Of a stretch of DNA of 64,000 nucleotides, positions 45,866 through 55,885 are shown piece after piece. The notes beneath the pieces were generated by a model, which did no database searches, had not been told where the DNA came from, and worked only from the letters and a program-made list of their open reading frames with translations. Position numbers and translations under genes: made by a program. The stretch spans positions 24,970,446-25,034,445 of the forward strand of contig OY759226.1 in the NCBI GenBank assembly GCA_963662175.1, written 5' to 3'. Within the stretch, counting starts at the first letter, position 1, and every line of letters starts with the position of its first letter. The DNA is from Aradus depressus. Taxonomy: Eukaryota > Arthropoda > Insecta > Hemiptera > Aradidae.

Positions 45866-46705
45866 CTGTAGACTCCCTGTTAACCGGCGCTCTCCAGTAT
45901 CCGGCGCTCGCTAAATAATATCAAATTTGTTATACTAAAATTAAGATTCAATTATTAGATTATCAATTATATGAGCCACATGTATTTATGAGCACATAAT
46001 AATTCCGTAACTCACGAATTTTTTATGTATTTTTATTGTACATACATATGTACATTTATTTATAATGAAGGGAACTCTAATACAATATTTTATTACTTCA
46101 ATAATATCCTATAAATAAATTATAATAAATACATAGTTGAAAATCAAGCATTTATAAAAAAAGTTTCCTAGAATAGAAAAACAAAGGTCCCGTCCCGTCC
46201 GAGGCACAACAATATCGTCTTATCGGGAAATGAACCCTTATTTATTTTTCCTTTATACCTGGCCTTAGAGAAAGCACCTCATTACGTTGAACGACAACCA
46301 TCCTCCACTTTTTCAGACGTCTTAACAAGTGGTGGGACTATGCAGAACGGAACAGTGTTGTGTTGGCGAAACAAAAGAAAATTACCGACTTTTTTAACAA
46401 ATAATATTTTTAGAATTTTAGATTTTGTTTTAAATATTTTGCAATTAAACGCAGATTTCAAAATATCTTTTTAATGCTTGGATAAATATACATATGTACG
46501 TACATATAATAAATCAATGTTCAGTAGGTACATATTTGTCAATTTAATAAATGTTATCAACAAAATACGTGTTTTATTCCTTAGCTCACCTAAAAACACT
46601 TTTTTTATGCTTTAATTCATACATTTTTTTTCATTAATTGATGATGTTTTCTATTATCCGGAGTCACGTCGGTCCCGGCAACGCCGGATAAGGGAGAGTC
46701 TACTG
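45866..46705 (+). mobile_element. pogo/Tigger-type element, degraded
   Basis: The right end CCGGATAAGGGAGAGTCTACTG stops at 46705 before TA. The left end CTGTAGACTCCCTGTTAACCGG starts at about 45866 and is its diverged mirror image. The CAGTAGACTCTC...ATCCGG terminus is typical of the pogo lineage of Tc1/mariner. A transposase C terminus is left inside. It interrupts the dispersed repeat seen at 45800-45865 and 46710-46900. Confidence 0.7.
46255..46403 (+). pseudogene. pogo-like transposase C-terminal fragment
   Basis: The plus strand reads LALEKAPHYVERQPSST, then after a one-base frame change RRLNKWWDYAERNS, VVLAKQKKITDFFNK and stop. The ending KITDFF is characteristic of Tigger/pogo/jerky proteins, where it resembles a PCNA-binding box. 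The catalytic DDE region is missing. Confidence 0.7.
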
Positions 46706-46913
46706 TATTATCATTCAGGGGAGTCGGTCGAAAGGGGCGGAGGGATCAACTCAAAAACCCCAACTGCCAATGTACCTATTGAATGTATCGACATGAAATT
46801 TTATATTTTTGGTCAAAACCCCATGAGAACCATACGTGTTAAATTGTTTGTTAAAGTCAGTGGAAGGAAATAGAGGGTTCAGGGAAACAGAGTTGTGAAA
46901 TAGACATACATAC

Positions 46914-47407
46914 TAGGGTTGGGTATCGATTAACCGATTTATCGAAATAATCGATGTTTTGGTAAAATAATCGGTGGTTTTGTAATCGATGTCATCTAGG
47001 TTTGATTAATCGGATAATCGATGATTATTTAACGATTATTAAATGTTTAATTAAAATTACAACTCATCCGAAAAACAGGAGAAAAAAAAGAAAAATGAAT
47101 TAATTAAATTATCCGAAATGCAACTCGTCTAAAAAAGTGGGAGGAGACTATCGTATTGACTATCGATACAACACAGTGCCTCTGTGGTGAATTGGTAATA
47201 AGTAAAAAGTAACCTTCTAATAGTTCTACTTCTAATTCTAATTTCTAATCATTTGTGAGTTGTGATTGACTATTAACTTTTGTTTGTGCGTTCGTTTACT
47301 CGATTAATCGATTATTTAACCAACAATTAATAAGTTTATCGATTAACTAGTAGAAAATAATAATCGATGTCATTAATCGATGTTTTGTTGTTCGATACCC
47401 ATCCCTA
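46914..47407. mobile_element. 494-bp hAT-type MITE rich in ATCGAT
   Basis: The left end TAGGGTTGGGTATCGATTAA and the right end TTCGATACCCATCCCTA are inverted. A perfect 8-bp target duplication ATACATAC lies at 46906-46913 and 47408-47415, which indicates hAT. The interior is non-coding with many ATCGAT/AATCGAT motifs. Confidence 0.8.
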
Positions 47408-47559
47408 ATACATACCTACTGTTAGGTTTATTAACTTAAAATCCATAATAACTATTATTATGTGTGTTTTATCTAATTATCTAAAACCGGTTACAGTTGG
47501 TTTTCATTATTAATAAAGTTATCGCCATATTGTTACTCCATATTGGATTATCTTATGAA

Positions 47560-48475
47560 CAGGCCCCAATTTACCATGCAGGCAGAGTAGGCAGTTGCCT
47601 AGGGTGGCAAGAATTGAAGGGCGGCATATTTTGGCGGAAACTTTGAAAACTTGTTATATTCGTGGTAATTGAATTTCATTGAATAAATATCTTCAACGTC
47701 ATTTTAGACAAAATTTTATCTGAATTACAAAAAAGAAAAAACGTACAAAGTTCTTTATCAGAAATTTTCAGTCATTACAGACATGCATTGTTTGAATGAA
47801 AAAGAAATTCGTGAAAAAACTGCTCAATTCATAAATTTCTACGATCAAGATATCGAAGCATCGTTCGCAAATGAAATGATTTTATTTAAAAGTTAGGTAT
47901 TGCGTCAAAAAGAATATGGAAAAAAATTCTCCTATGGATCTGCTCAAATTACTAAGAAGCAATGAGCTCCACACAGTTTTTCCGAATGTTGATATAGCGT
48001 ACCGAATGCTCGTTTGCACACCCGTATCAAATTGTAGCGCTGAACGATCATTTTCCGTACTGCGGCGAGTGAAAAACTACTTGAGATCAAAACTGGTTGC
48101 AGAACGATTAAACGCACTCGCTTTGTTAACTATAGAGTCAGATTTGCTTATGTTTTTAGATTTTGATTCCATTATCGATGAGTTTGCCATCCGAAAATTG
48201 AGACGTAGAAATTGCAACCAATAAGCAATAATTTCTCTACAAAAAAAAAATCGCATACATAATGGTAATTGTTGAATGATGTCATACTTCATGATTATAA
48301 GGATACTGACAATAATAAAATAAAATATTTGCTCTCAGACCGGTGCATATTATTTATTGAAAAACTTTTCGTACCAAACTTATTCCACCATTGAGGAAGT
48401 TTTGAGGGCCGGGGGGCGGGGGGGGGGCAATTTCCGCAACTGCCTAGGGGCGGCAAATTTCTAAATCCGGGCCTG
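47560..48475 (+). mobile_element. 916-bp hAT element with transposase remnant
   Basis: Ends CAGGCCCCAATTTACC (47560) and AAATCCGGGCCTG (48475), with inner TIR matches CAGTTGCCTAGGGTGGCAA / TTTCCGCAACTGCCTAGG. Perfect 8-bp target duplication CTTATGAA at 47552-47559 and 48476-48483. It lies between CCP exons and its right flank is only 25 bp from the splice donor of exon 48509-48688. Confidence 0.87.
47916..48224 (+). pseudogene. hAT transposase C-terminal fragment
   Basis: About 100 codons with the hAT dimerisation signature: TPVSNCSAERSFSVLRRVKN, YLRSKLVAERLNALALLTIE, then DEFAIRKLRRR and stop. Upstream bits of coding (LNEKEIREKTAQF-like near 47790) are broken. The zinc finger and catalytic residues are lost, so the element is non-autonomous. 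Confidence 0.8.
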
Positions 48476-48508
48476 CTTATGAAGAGACATAATGAAACAA
48501 GAACTCAC

Positions 48509-48688
48509 CATTATGTTTACACTGTGCTTGGGCCCCACTCCAGTTGCCATCCCCTTGACAGACACGCTCCTTGAGACCCACCAGAGTGTAGCCAGGATCA
48601 CAGGTGTATATAGCTCTGTCTCCAAACAGACGCCCAGTCACCGTCAGTGAGCCCAGTCCTGGTGAGGTCAGTTCTTCACATTCTCGTT
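48509..48688 (-). CDS. CCP/Sushi-domain exon of a WAP-CCP secreted protein gene
   Basis: 180-bp exon, acceptor TATAATTTTCAG|AACGAG, donor CATAATG|GTGAGTTC, phases 1-1. The 59 whole codons form a four-cysteine CCP module: RECEELTSPGLGSLTVTG, FGDRAIYTCDPGYTLVGLKE, RVCQGDGNWSGAQAQCKHN. It is preceded in frame by the WAP-like exon 48887-48989 and followed by 45537-45728. A hAT element sits 25 bp beyond its donor. Confidence 0.88.
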
Positions 48689-48886
48689 CTGAAAATTATA
48701 TTAAATAGAAGAATAGAATAATTAATAAATTCTATAGAGTGAAAGAAATATCTATAGAGTGTATTGAAATGAACATGTCGTCTTTTTAAAAGGATTCTAC
48801 CCAACGAAGAAAGATCTTCAAGGTCTCATTTTTAAAGCTTTTTCGCATTACTTACCTGGCAAGCTGTGTAAAAAAATTATACACAC

Positions 48887-48989
48887 CTGGTTTGATACAG
48901 GACATTCCACAAACACCATCACATAAGCATTTCTTCTTTTTCGATTTACAGTCCTCATCATTTGAGCACTTTCTTAAACATTTTTGGCC
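48887..48989 (-). CDS. WAP-like cysteine-rich exon of the same secreted protein gene
   Basis: 103-bp exon, acceptor TTTTTTCTAG|GGCC, donor AAACCAG|GTGTGTATA, phases 0-1. Its 34 codons include seven cysteines in the order of a WAP four-disulfide core: KCSNDEDCKSKKKKCLCDGV then CGMSCIKP (DxDC, CxC where WAP domains usually have CC, CGxxCxxP). A WAP-like module followed by a run of CCP modules is the architecture I remember for the insect synaptic-cleft scaffold protein Hasp (Drosophila CG10186), which anchors Hikaru genki. This identification is by recall of architecture, not alignment. Confidence 0.8.
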
Positions 48990-49066
48990 CTAGAAAAAAT
49001 AAATAAAATATAATATTAAAATAAGAATAATACAATAAGCCAACCTTCAATAATATGTAGGTGTGG

Positions 49067-49318
49067 TGTTAGTTAGTTATTATGACTCATGCCCGGGCTT
49101 TAACTACGAGGTCATATCGCCTACTACCAGAGCGCTCTTTCGTCGCTCTGGTGGACATGAGCCCGACTCTACTATAGGAGACCTACATTTTGCATATACA
49201 GGTTTAGTTCCTGCTTATACAGGTTTATTTACCTAGGATATCGAGTATATCTGACATCGTTCGAAGTCCCATCGGAAGGTCGGCCTGCTCAAGGTTTTTT
49301 TTTACCTCCCAGATAAAA
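49067..49318 (-). mobile_element. SINE copy
   Basis: Reverse-orientation body from GTTAGTTAGTTATTATGACT through GCCCGGGCTTTAACTACGAG, CTACTACCAGAGCGCTC, GGACATGAGCCCGACTCTAC, CCTAGGATATCGAG to TTTACCTCCCAGAT. Its tail, read in element sense, is (TAAC)n. The tRNA head is missing. Confidence 0.78.
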
Positions 49319-49352
49319 ATCCTAAATGGCAATTACAAACGTTTCGAGAAGC

Positions 49353-49354
<2 letters not shown>

Positions 49355-49405
<51 letters not shown>

Positions 49406-50090
49406 GTTGGTTTTAAAAAAGGGTGCGCCTTGCGTTGCAGCAACATCACCCAGTCTATGTTTAGGCAAAGCTCGGGATCATTACATTGCCTGTTTCTGCT
49501 CCCGCCAGGAGTCGACGAATCGGCAGAACAACGGGTAGTCTGTTTCCATCGCCATCTGCCGTAGATCTAGTCCCAAATACGATCTTGTCCCATGAATCAA
49601 CTCCACCCTAGCTTGGTCGTACAGCGGGCATCCGAGGACCACATGTTCTGCAGTTTCGATACCGCCGCACGAACATTCGGGGTGTTCTTCCTGTGAAAGA
49701 AGAACAGCTTGGAGTTGAAATCACCATGATCTGATAATATTTGAGACGTCCAGTGATTAGGCTGTACCCATGTTGAGTCAAGGCGTACCCGGACGTCCGG
49801 GAAGTATGCGTACGTCGTTCGGCCATCCGGGCATTGTGACCAACGTTGTTGCCATTTTTCCACAATCCAATTCTGGACGATGTCCTTGCAGCGTACTGGT
49901 CTGGACTGTCCGCGCATCTCTTCCTCTAGGGCTAGGCGTAAGGGCTCATCAATATCTGCTCCTAAGGGCATGTTGCGTCTACAGAAATACGAAGCGACAG
50001 CCCCATCCAAGATCAAGTCAATGGGGGCGGCTCCCGCTAGTACTTGTAGCGCAGCCGTAGAGACAGTACGATAAGCCCTTGTAACTCTTA
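49355..50090 (-). pseudogene. 5'-truncated non-LTR retrotransposon (Jockey/R1-type), C-terminal RT end
   Basis: A 50-base T run (49355-49404) is the poly-A tail on the minus strand. The minus strand encodes the end of a LINE polyprotein: RAYRTVSTAALQVLAG, WQQRWSQCPDGRTTYAYFPD, QILSDHGDFNSKLF. After a frameshift in the AAAG-rich stretch near 49700 it reads EHPECSCGGIETAEHVVLGC with a CCHC-type knuckle, then PLFCRFVDSWREQKQAM and stop near 49480. The whole N-terminal half, endonuclease and RT core are absent. Confidence 0.82.
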
Positions 50091-50094
50091 AAAT

Positions 50095-50222
50095 TATGAC
50101 TCATGCCCGGGCTTCAACTATGAGATTATATCGCCTACTACCAGAGCGCGACGAAAGAGCGCTCTGGTGGACATGAGCCCGACTCTACTATGGGAGACCT
50201 ACATTTTGCTTATACAGGTTTC
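50095..50222 (-). mobile_element. SINE fragment
   Basis: Reverse-orientation segment ATTATGACTCATGCCCGGGC, CTACTACCAGAGCGCGACG, GGACATGAGCCCGACTCTAC, ATACAGG. It carries an internal inverted duplication of the CGAAAGAGCGC part. It stops next to a CTGATGA...GAAAC sequence (50219-50252, minus) that resembles a decayed Penelope-like hammerhead core. Confidence 0.65.
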
Positions 50223-50315
50223 GTCCCTGCTGGGAAGCAGTCCCATCATCAGTATCTATTCACACATCTGTTCTTTATGTTCACTATTTCTTCTATCAAT
50301 CATAATCTTCCTTTT

Positions 50316-50394
50316 GTAGAACATATTTAATGAGTCGACTTCTATACTTAAACAGCAAGTCAAAATATAGAGGTTGACTCAATAAATATGTTCT
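50316..50394. repeat. Inverted repeat
   Basis: AGAACATATTTAATGAGTC...TCTATA is mirrored by TATAGA...GACTCAATAAATATGTTC with a ~17-base loop. It could be a small fold-back element; no known family is recognised. Confidence 0.6.
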
Positions 50395-50476
50395 GTATTT
50401 TTCACTATAATTTCATGTTTTCTAACCCTCCTTGAAAAAAAAGAAAATAAAAAAAAAAAGAAATACAATTACTTAC

Positions 50477-50598
50477 GATGAATTCAGCATGTTCCTCATC
50501 CCTGGGACAGTTGGCTGATGGTAAATTTCTTGGGTTCTTGTAGACTTTCGCATCGTCTTCTGAACTATAATCTTCGTCATCATCGCACCAAACACAAT
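50477..50598 (-). CDS. Acidic exon upstream of the WAP-like exon, same gene
   Basis: 122-bp exon, acceptor TTTTTGTCCATAG|ATTGTG, donor TTCATC|GTAAGTAATT, phases 1-0. Its 40 whole codons read CVWCDDDEDYSSEDDAKVYK then NPRNLPSANCPRDEEHAEFI. The end phase 0 fits the start phase of 48887-48989, which supports the join. Cysteines at both ends may complete the WAP-like disulfide set. Because the exon starts in phase 1 there must be at least one more coding exon, with the signal peptide, to the right. I did not find it between 50.6 kb and the window end. Confidence 0.75.
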
Positions 50599-50656
50599 CT
50601 ATGGACAAAAACCATAAAAATATATATATTAATTTTTTTTTTTTAATGTAATGTTT

Positions 50657-50973
50657 GTAGGTCCTCAGTGGTATGCTTGCTTGCCTTCTGAGCTCAGGTT
50701 CGTGGGTTCGAAACCCGGCTCTTAGTTTATTTTATCAGGAAGGTAAAATAAATTTAAGTCCTTCGGATGGGACGTTAAGCGATGGCCCCGAGCCTGTACA
50801 ATGTCAGTTACTCGTTTAAAGACCCTTGCCCTAGGTGAATAAAAATTTAGGGTAGACATAATTTAGGACTCCCACAATAGAGTCATGTCCAACAGAATGA
50901 CGAAAGAGCGCTCTGGTAGTAGCCGATATGACCTCGTAGTTAAAGACCGGGCATGAGTCATAAAACCTAACTA
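50657..50973 (+). mobile_element. SINE, near full length
   Basis: tRNA-like head with CTCAGTGGTATGCTTGC and a clear B box GTGGGTTCGAAACCCGG. The body follows (TCCTTCGGATGGGACGTTAA, CCTAGGTGAATAAAAA, GACTCCCACAATAGAG, CGACGAAAGAGC-like). The tail is ATAAAACCTAACTA. Confidence 0.8.
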
Positions 50974-51157
50974 TTCAAAAATAGAGAATGATCAGCTGAA
51001 CGGTAATGAACTAATTGCACAACACTACAAGATTAACTAAATAAAATAAATAATACATTAATTTTGATAAATCAGTATAAAGCGAGTGAAAATAAAATCT
51101 AAAATATATAAATGAAATTAATATGAATTTAAGTAGATAAATAAATGAATGTAATAA

Positions 51158-51681
51158 TCATATATATAAAGCTGAAAATGTCTGTGCGTTGTACCGCTAT
51201 AACTCACGAACGGCTTGATGGATTTGATTAATTTTTTTTTAAATTTGTTCGTCATCGTCTGTGGAAGGTTATAGGCGTATTAGTACCTCAATATCTGGTC
51301 CATCCCAGCATCCACCCACGCAATCTTTGTAACTCAAAAACCACTGCAATGATTAATGAGGAATCTTTTTGAATAGATAAGTTTTATCTACCGGAAGGTT
51401 AAGGTCTATTTTTTAATCAACCCCTGGTCCATCTCAGCATCCACTCACGCAATCTTTGTAACTCGAAAACCATTGCAACGATTAATGAGAAATCTTTTTG
51501 AATAAATTAGTTTCAGCTCCAAAGCTAGCGTTACTACAGTTGAAGGACTATAAGCCTTATTCCGTATGAATAATTGAAAATTATAACATCATGAATGTAC
51601 TGTCGAGGAACTGAATAGCCTTATAGGAGATATTGGGAGAAAAGTCAAAGTTCCCCGGGCAACGCCGGGTATTACTGCTAG
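51158..51681 (+). mobile_element. Helitron-like element 4, 524-bp complete non-autonomous copy
   Basis: 5' end TCATATATATAAAGCTGAAA after an A. 3' block GGACTATAAGCCTTATTCCG, hairpin CCCGG-GCAACG-CCGGG, then TATTACTGCTAG before a T. The interior has two diverged ~125-bp repeats (CAGCATCCACTCACGCAATC, CTTTGTAACTCGAAAACC). This short copy defines the family's termini without satellites and supports the end calls for the giant copy at 5668-31635. Confidence 0.85.
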
Positions 51682-51977
51682 TAGTGAATAAAAGAGTTCA
51701 ATTAGTACACTCATAATTATATGTAAACATCGTGTGTGCTCACTAAAAATGAAGGAAGGAATAACATTTCAGTAAAATGCTTAATGCTGAAATTAATAAG
51801 ACTGCAAGATCCAACAGGTACGTAGAGAATGCGAAGTTGTACGAGTTTACTGCAACGGGGACCTAGTGGAGACTACTGACGAGTACCCATGAAGTTTCCA
51901 GCAGGGTACAGAAGTCAGTGAGGGTCTACTGCTAGACGTGCAACTCCATCGTAGGAAAACGAGAGGTCAGCAGACAG

Positions 51978-52325
51978 GTGAAGCTTCACATCTACAAGGC
52001 TATCTTCCTCCCAATCCTCCTGTATGGCTGCCAAAGTTGGACTCTTATAGATAAGCACATCAGTCGCGTTATCGCTGTTGAAATGAAATTTCTCCGCAGA
52101 ATAGTTGGTAAAACGAGGAGAGACTGCGAAAGGATCGAGAGGATCCGGGAGATGCAATACATCAGGCAAACAATGGAGAAGAGGCAACTCAAATGGTTCG
52201 GACACGTGAGCAGGATGCCGGAGGACACAGGACCCGGGAAGATCCAGAGGTTGGGGCATTACCGCGGTAGCTCCACGGCAGAGATGAGGGCATTCGCCCA
52301 AGACAGAGACGGATGGAAGAAGTAA
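51978..52325 (+). pseudogene. Non-LTR retrotransposon RT C-terminal fragment (RTE/CR1-like)
   Basis: Reads KLHIYKAIFLPILLYGCQSW, TLIDKHISRVIAVEMKFLRR, IVGKTRRDCERIERIREM, then KRQLKWFGHVSRMPED and stop. The pattern YKAI-LP-LLYG-W and EMKFLRRI-G-TR...WFGHV-RM is the common C-terminal region of insect endonuclease-reverse-transcriptase LINEs. Coding extends a little upstream (EVSRQV) and then decays. RT and endonuclease cores are absent. Confidence 0.8.
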
Positions 52326-52714
52326 CCGAGGCTCGTTCCATGCCGAGACGTATCCGGAGATCGGGAAAGAAGAGAAGAGACAATTTTTAATGTTACAATA
52401 TTTTATTCGCTCAATTCATTTTCTGATAACATTGATGCAATCGGCTTATGACTAAAATAAGATGCATGTGTATATACATGACTATATATGGCATAAATTA
52501 CTTATTTAAAATTATATATATATAGGTATATATATATAATTTTTTTTTTTTTTTTTTTTTTTTATATATACCTATATTTTTTTTTTCATTTTTGATTATA
52601 TAATAAAAACATTTTCAAAAATGTTTTCTTTTGTTTTTGTTATTTTCACTGCTTGATGGTCTAGTTTATATTGAAGGATCGGAAGAGGGGCGCCAGGCCG
52701 GCACTGACCATGTA

Positions 52715-53005
52715 AGTTAGGTTAGGTTTTATGACCCAGGTCCGGGTTTTAAATACAAGATCATATCGCCTACTACCAGAGCGCTCTTTCGTCACTCTGG
52801 TGGACATGAGCCCGACTCTAATATGGAAGTCTTAAATTTTGCCTACCCGAAAATTTTTATTCACCTAGGGTAGGGGTCTTTAACGAGTACCTGTACAGGC
52901 TCGGGGCCATCGCTTAACGTCCCATCCAAAGGAAGGCGTGCTTAAGTTTATTTTACCTCCCAGATAAAATAAACTACGTTCGAACCCACGTTCTTGAGCT
53001 CAGAT
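52715..53005 (-). mobile_element. SINE with perfect 15-bp target duplication and CCTAA tail
   Basis: GGCACTGACCATGTA is present at 52700-52714 and again at 53006-53020, so both element ends are exact. In element sense the SINE starts in the head (ATCTGAGCTCAAGAACG, B box GGGTTCGAACG) and lacks the A box. It runs through the family body and ends GGGTCATAAAACCTAACCTAACT. It is the best-defined SINE in the window. Confidence 0.9.
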
Positions 53006-53020
53006 GGCACTGACCATGTA

Positions 53021-53952
53021 CATTTACTTCCAAATACTGATATAACCCTATCGGTGCAAATAATTGTGCCCGTTTTTTCAGATTTAAAAAAAAAAAAAAA
53101 GAACCCTGGAAAAAATAAGTTAGGTAGGTACCTAATTTGTGGTTTTTTACTAATATATAAAATAAAGTGTTCAAATTTGCCTTAAAATCATACCTCACTA
53201 CCCGAAACTGTTAACACTTCACATCCTTTCATAAATCTCAGACTGATTGTGAATTAAGCCTATTTATAAACATCCTAGCTATATTGTCGTGTAATAAAAT
53301 GAAACTAAGCAGTGGCTTTAAATACCTTTAAACTTCATTATAATGATAGTATAGACTGGATGAAGTCCAGTTGCAATGAAATATTTAATATACCTATATA
53401 TAATATTTTATGAGAAAAACAAAAATTCTCCTTTTGACTACCTTTCCAGATTATCTACTGTGGTTGATGAGAATGAAATACAATTTTTTAAATTATTTTC
53501 GATCAACGAGAAAAAAAATCCATTCCGAATAGAGGGTTTTCTATAACATAAACATTTTTAGTTGAAGTTAAAATTTTGTTATTGTTTCTATTAACTTCAA
53601 GAAGTAGGGAAGGGACAACTTCCATAAATAACAAACCTCAAATCCTAAATATGGGTGCAAGACAACTTCATTAATATAAAGTTAATTATGGATTTCAAGA
53701 AAGAGAGAAAAAATAATACATGTGTAATACATGGCTAAAAAAATGGCTTAAGGTTATCAATCTCCTTGTCAGGTTAGGCAAGCTCCAAAAAAAGGCGGTA
53801 ATATTAAAGGAATATCTAGACATAATTTTATTGTCAAATAATAATTTATTTCATTATCTTATTTATAAAACATTATTATTTAACCATAAATTATAAAGCA
53901 ATAAATATTATCAAGGATTGATTTTCAATTGAAATGTCACGCTTTATGGTTT
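53021..53952. other. No gene seen
   Basis: AT-rich sequence with A-runs (53086-53100). No repeat or exon is recognised on either strand. Confidence 0.5.
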
Positions 53953-54033
53953 AGCCAATGGACACACTGTTGAATCCAGAAACTCACTCATTCTGAACAC
54001 CGGAAGTGATTGACCGATAGAAAAAGTACAAGG
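53953..54033 (+). promoter_or_regulatory. Candidate housekeeping promoter / non-coding first exon of the glutathione synthetase gene
   Basis: An AGCCAATGG CCAAT box (53953-53961) lies ~45 bp before ACCGGAAGTG, a textbook ETS-type element (53999-54008). A consensus splice donor CAAGG|GTAAGTC follows at 54034. The first plus-strand coding exon of glutathione synthetase at 58378 is preceded by a plausible acceptor (TTTTTATTTAG at 58355) and a short UTR. A 5' UTR exon here joined to that acceptor is a reasonable but unproven model. Confidence 0.35.
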
Positions 54034-55494
54034 GTAAGTCAATTGTGCTTGTTTTTGACAGTTTTGAATACAACTTCATGTGTGGAATTTCAAATTTTCA
54101 GACTTCTAGTTAATTTAATTATATTTCAATATATTTTTTTTTTATAGGAAAAAGTCCGTTGGTGTAAATTCCCAGAGTAGAAAGTTCTTTTTTCTCCAAA
54201 GAAAACATAAGAAAAAAATCGATTAAAGTGAAATTTTTATTTATCCAATATAGCTTTATTTGCAATAACAAATAATATACACCAAATTGTATCTTTCTAA
54301 ATAATATGCAACATTTAAAAAAAAATATTATGATGCCTTAATAAAAGGTAGGAACTGCTTGAAGATTGTACACAGGAAGCGCTATATTGGTCTATACAAA
54401 TCTATATTAGAGTCGAGATTATTAGAGCAATTTCTCTTTGAAAGAACTTAATTAGAAAATAGCGGGAAATTTAAACAAGAATTAGTTACTGTTTTAATAT
54501 TTCATTTAGATATACTATTTTTTAATTTTTATTTAAATAGAAAATGTATTATTTTTTGTAATTGTTATGAAAGCATATCATTGAATAGTGAAAACGTTGT
54601 ACATGCCATTATTCTTACATTTACAAATATTATATTAGTATAAATAACACTAAATTTTTACATTTAAAAAAATATAAGCAACATTACAGAAAAATAAACA
54701 ATTATAATTTTCAATAGTTATAATTTAATATTTATGAAAAAGTAATTAAAGATCCACATTGTCATTATTTTAATATTTAATCCTGTATTAGGTACAACTG
54801 TTGCTGGTTAATTCTTATTTTTGTTGTTTTAACTGCAGTAGTCTTAAAAATCTTCAATGTGTTTTTTAAATTGATTTTTCTCAACATATTTTTCTTTGAT
54901 TTTGAATTTTTAGTGTATTTTTCTACTCACGTAAAAGAAGACAGTACAGAAGAATATATCTCCAAGACATTGTTTAAAGATTTAAAGAAGAACATCTGAA
55001 CAAAGTAAAGATGCTGCAATGCAACCAATACTAGAGCACATGCGCAATAGGGAAATCGATGTCTCTAATGAAAATTTGTCGCGATATAGTTTTTTTTTTT
55101 ATATTGTAATGCAAATTATAATAGTTCACTTATATAGTTTGTTGTTTTGATATAGTGATATTTAAAAAAACCAAGCATACAATATCTTTAACTTAGCTTA
55201 GCTTACTTAAAACCAATTAAATATGCCTTGTATTTCGAAGGCGTTCTGACAGTATCTCTGATCTAGCCATTGCATACTTTAATAGGACGGTGAAAAAAAA
55301 AACTTAGGCTTATTGCACATATTATTTATTAACAAATACTGTTATAGTTACGTACATAAATTTAGTGGAACCTAAAATTTTTTAAATATTATCAAGAAAG
55401 AGAAAACTACTTCTTCAATCTAAGAATCATTCTAGTAGAAGATATTGACATTATAACATTATTATAAAAGAAATACTGGTCTATATTAGTGATG
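54034..55494. other. No gene seen
   Basis: Very AT-rich. No open frame with recognisable content and no repeat family was identified. It would be the first intron if the promoter model at 53953-54033 is right. Confidence 0.5.
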
Positions 55495-55830
55495 TTTAAA
55501 ACTGCTATTTCTGTGTAACTTTTACCAACTGTTACTACTACTTTTGAATAGCAGACACATAATATGTAATAGTGTCTGCTATTCAAAAGTAGCAGTAACT
55601 CTCATTTTAATAAAATATCAGTTTAGCAGTAACCTATTACGTGTCTGCTATTCAAAAGTAGCAGTAACTCTCATTTTAATAAAATATCAGTTTAGCAGTA
55701 ACCTATTACGTGTCTGCTATTCAAAAGTAGCAGTAACTCTCATTTTTAATAAAATAGCAGTTTAGCAGTAACTTATTATGTTACTACTAAACTGCTATTT
55801 TATGAAAATGAGAGTCAAATAACAGTTTCT
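55495..55830. repeat. 69-bp tandem repeat capped by inverted copies
   Basis: Three direct units start at 55572, 55641 and 55710, each GTGTCTGCTATTCAAAAG, TAGCAGTAACTCTCATTTT, AAATATCAGTTTAGCAGTAA. On the left, CTTTTGAATAGCAGACAC (55541-55558) is a perfect 18-bp inverted copy of the unit start with a 13-base loop. On the right, ACTAAACTGCTATTTTATG is an inverted copy of the unit end. A 73-codon frame across the units is a shadow. Confidence 0.85.
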
Positions 55831-55885
55831 TTTTGGCGGACGGAGTAAAAAATATACCGAGCAATTCAAAAATATATGTATGTAA

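Noticed and set aside
49770..50074. Plus-strand frames opposite the LINE fragment
   Set aside because: Antisense shadows of the Jockey/R1-type coding sequence on the minus strand.
52524..52580. AT-rich hairpin with a long T run as a regulatory structure
   Set aside because: Simple-sequence (TA)n and poly-T; likely a microsatellite or retroposon tail with no further support.
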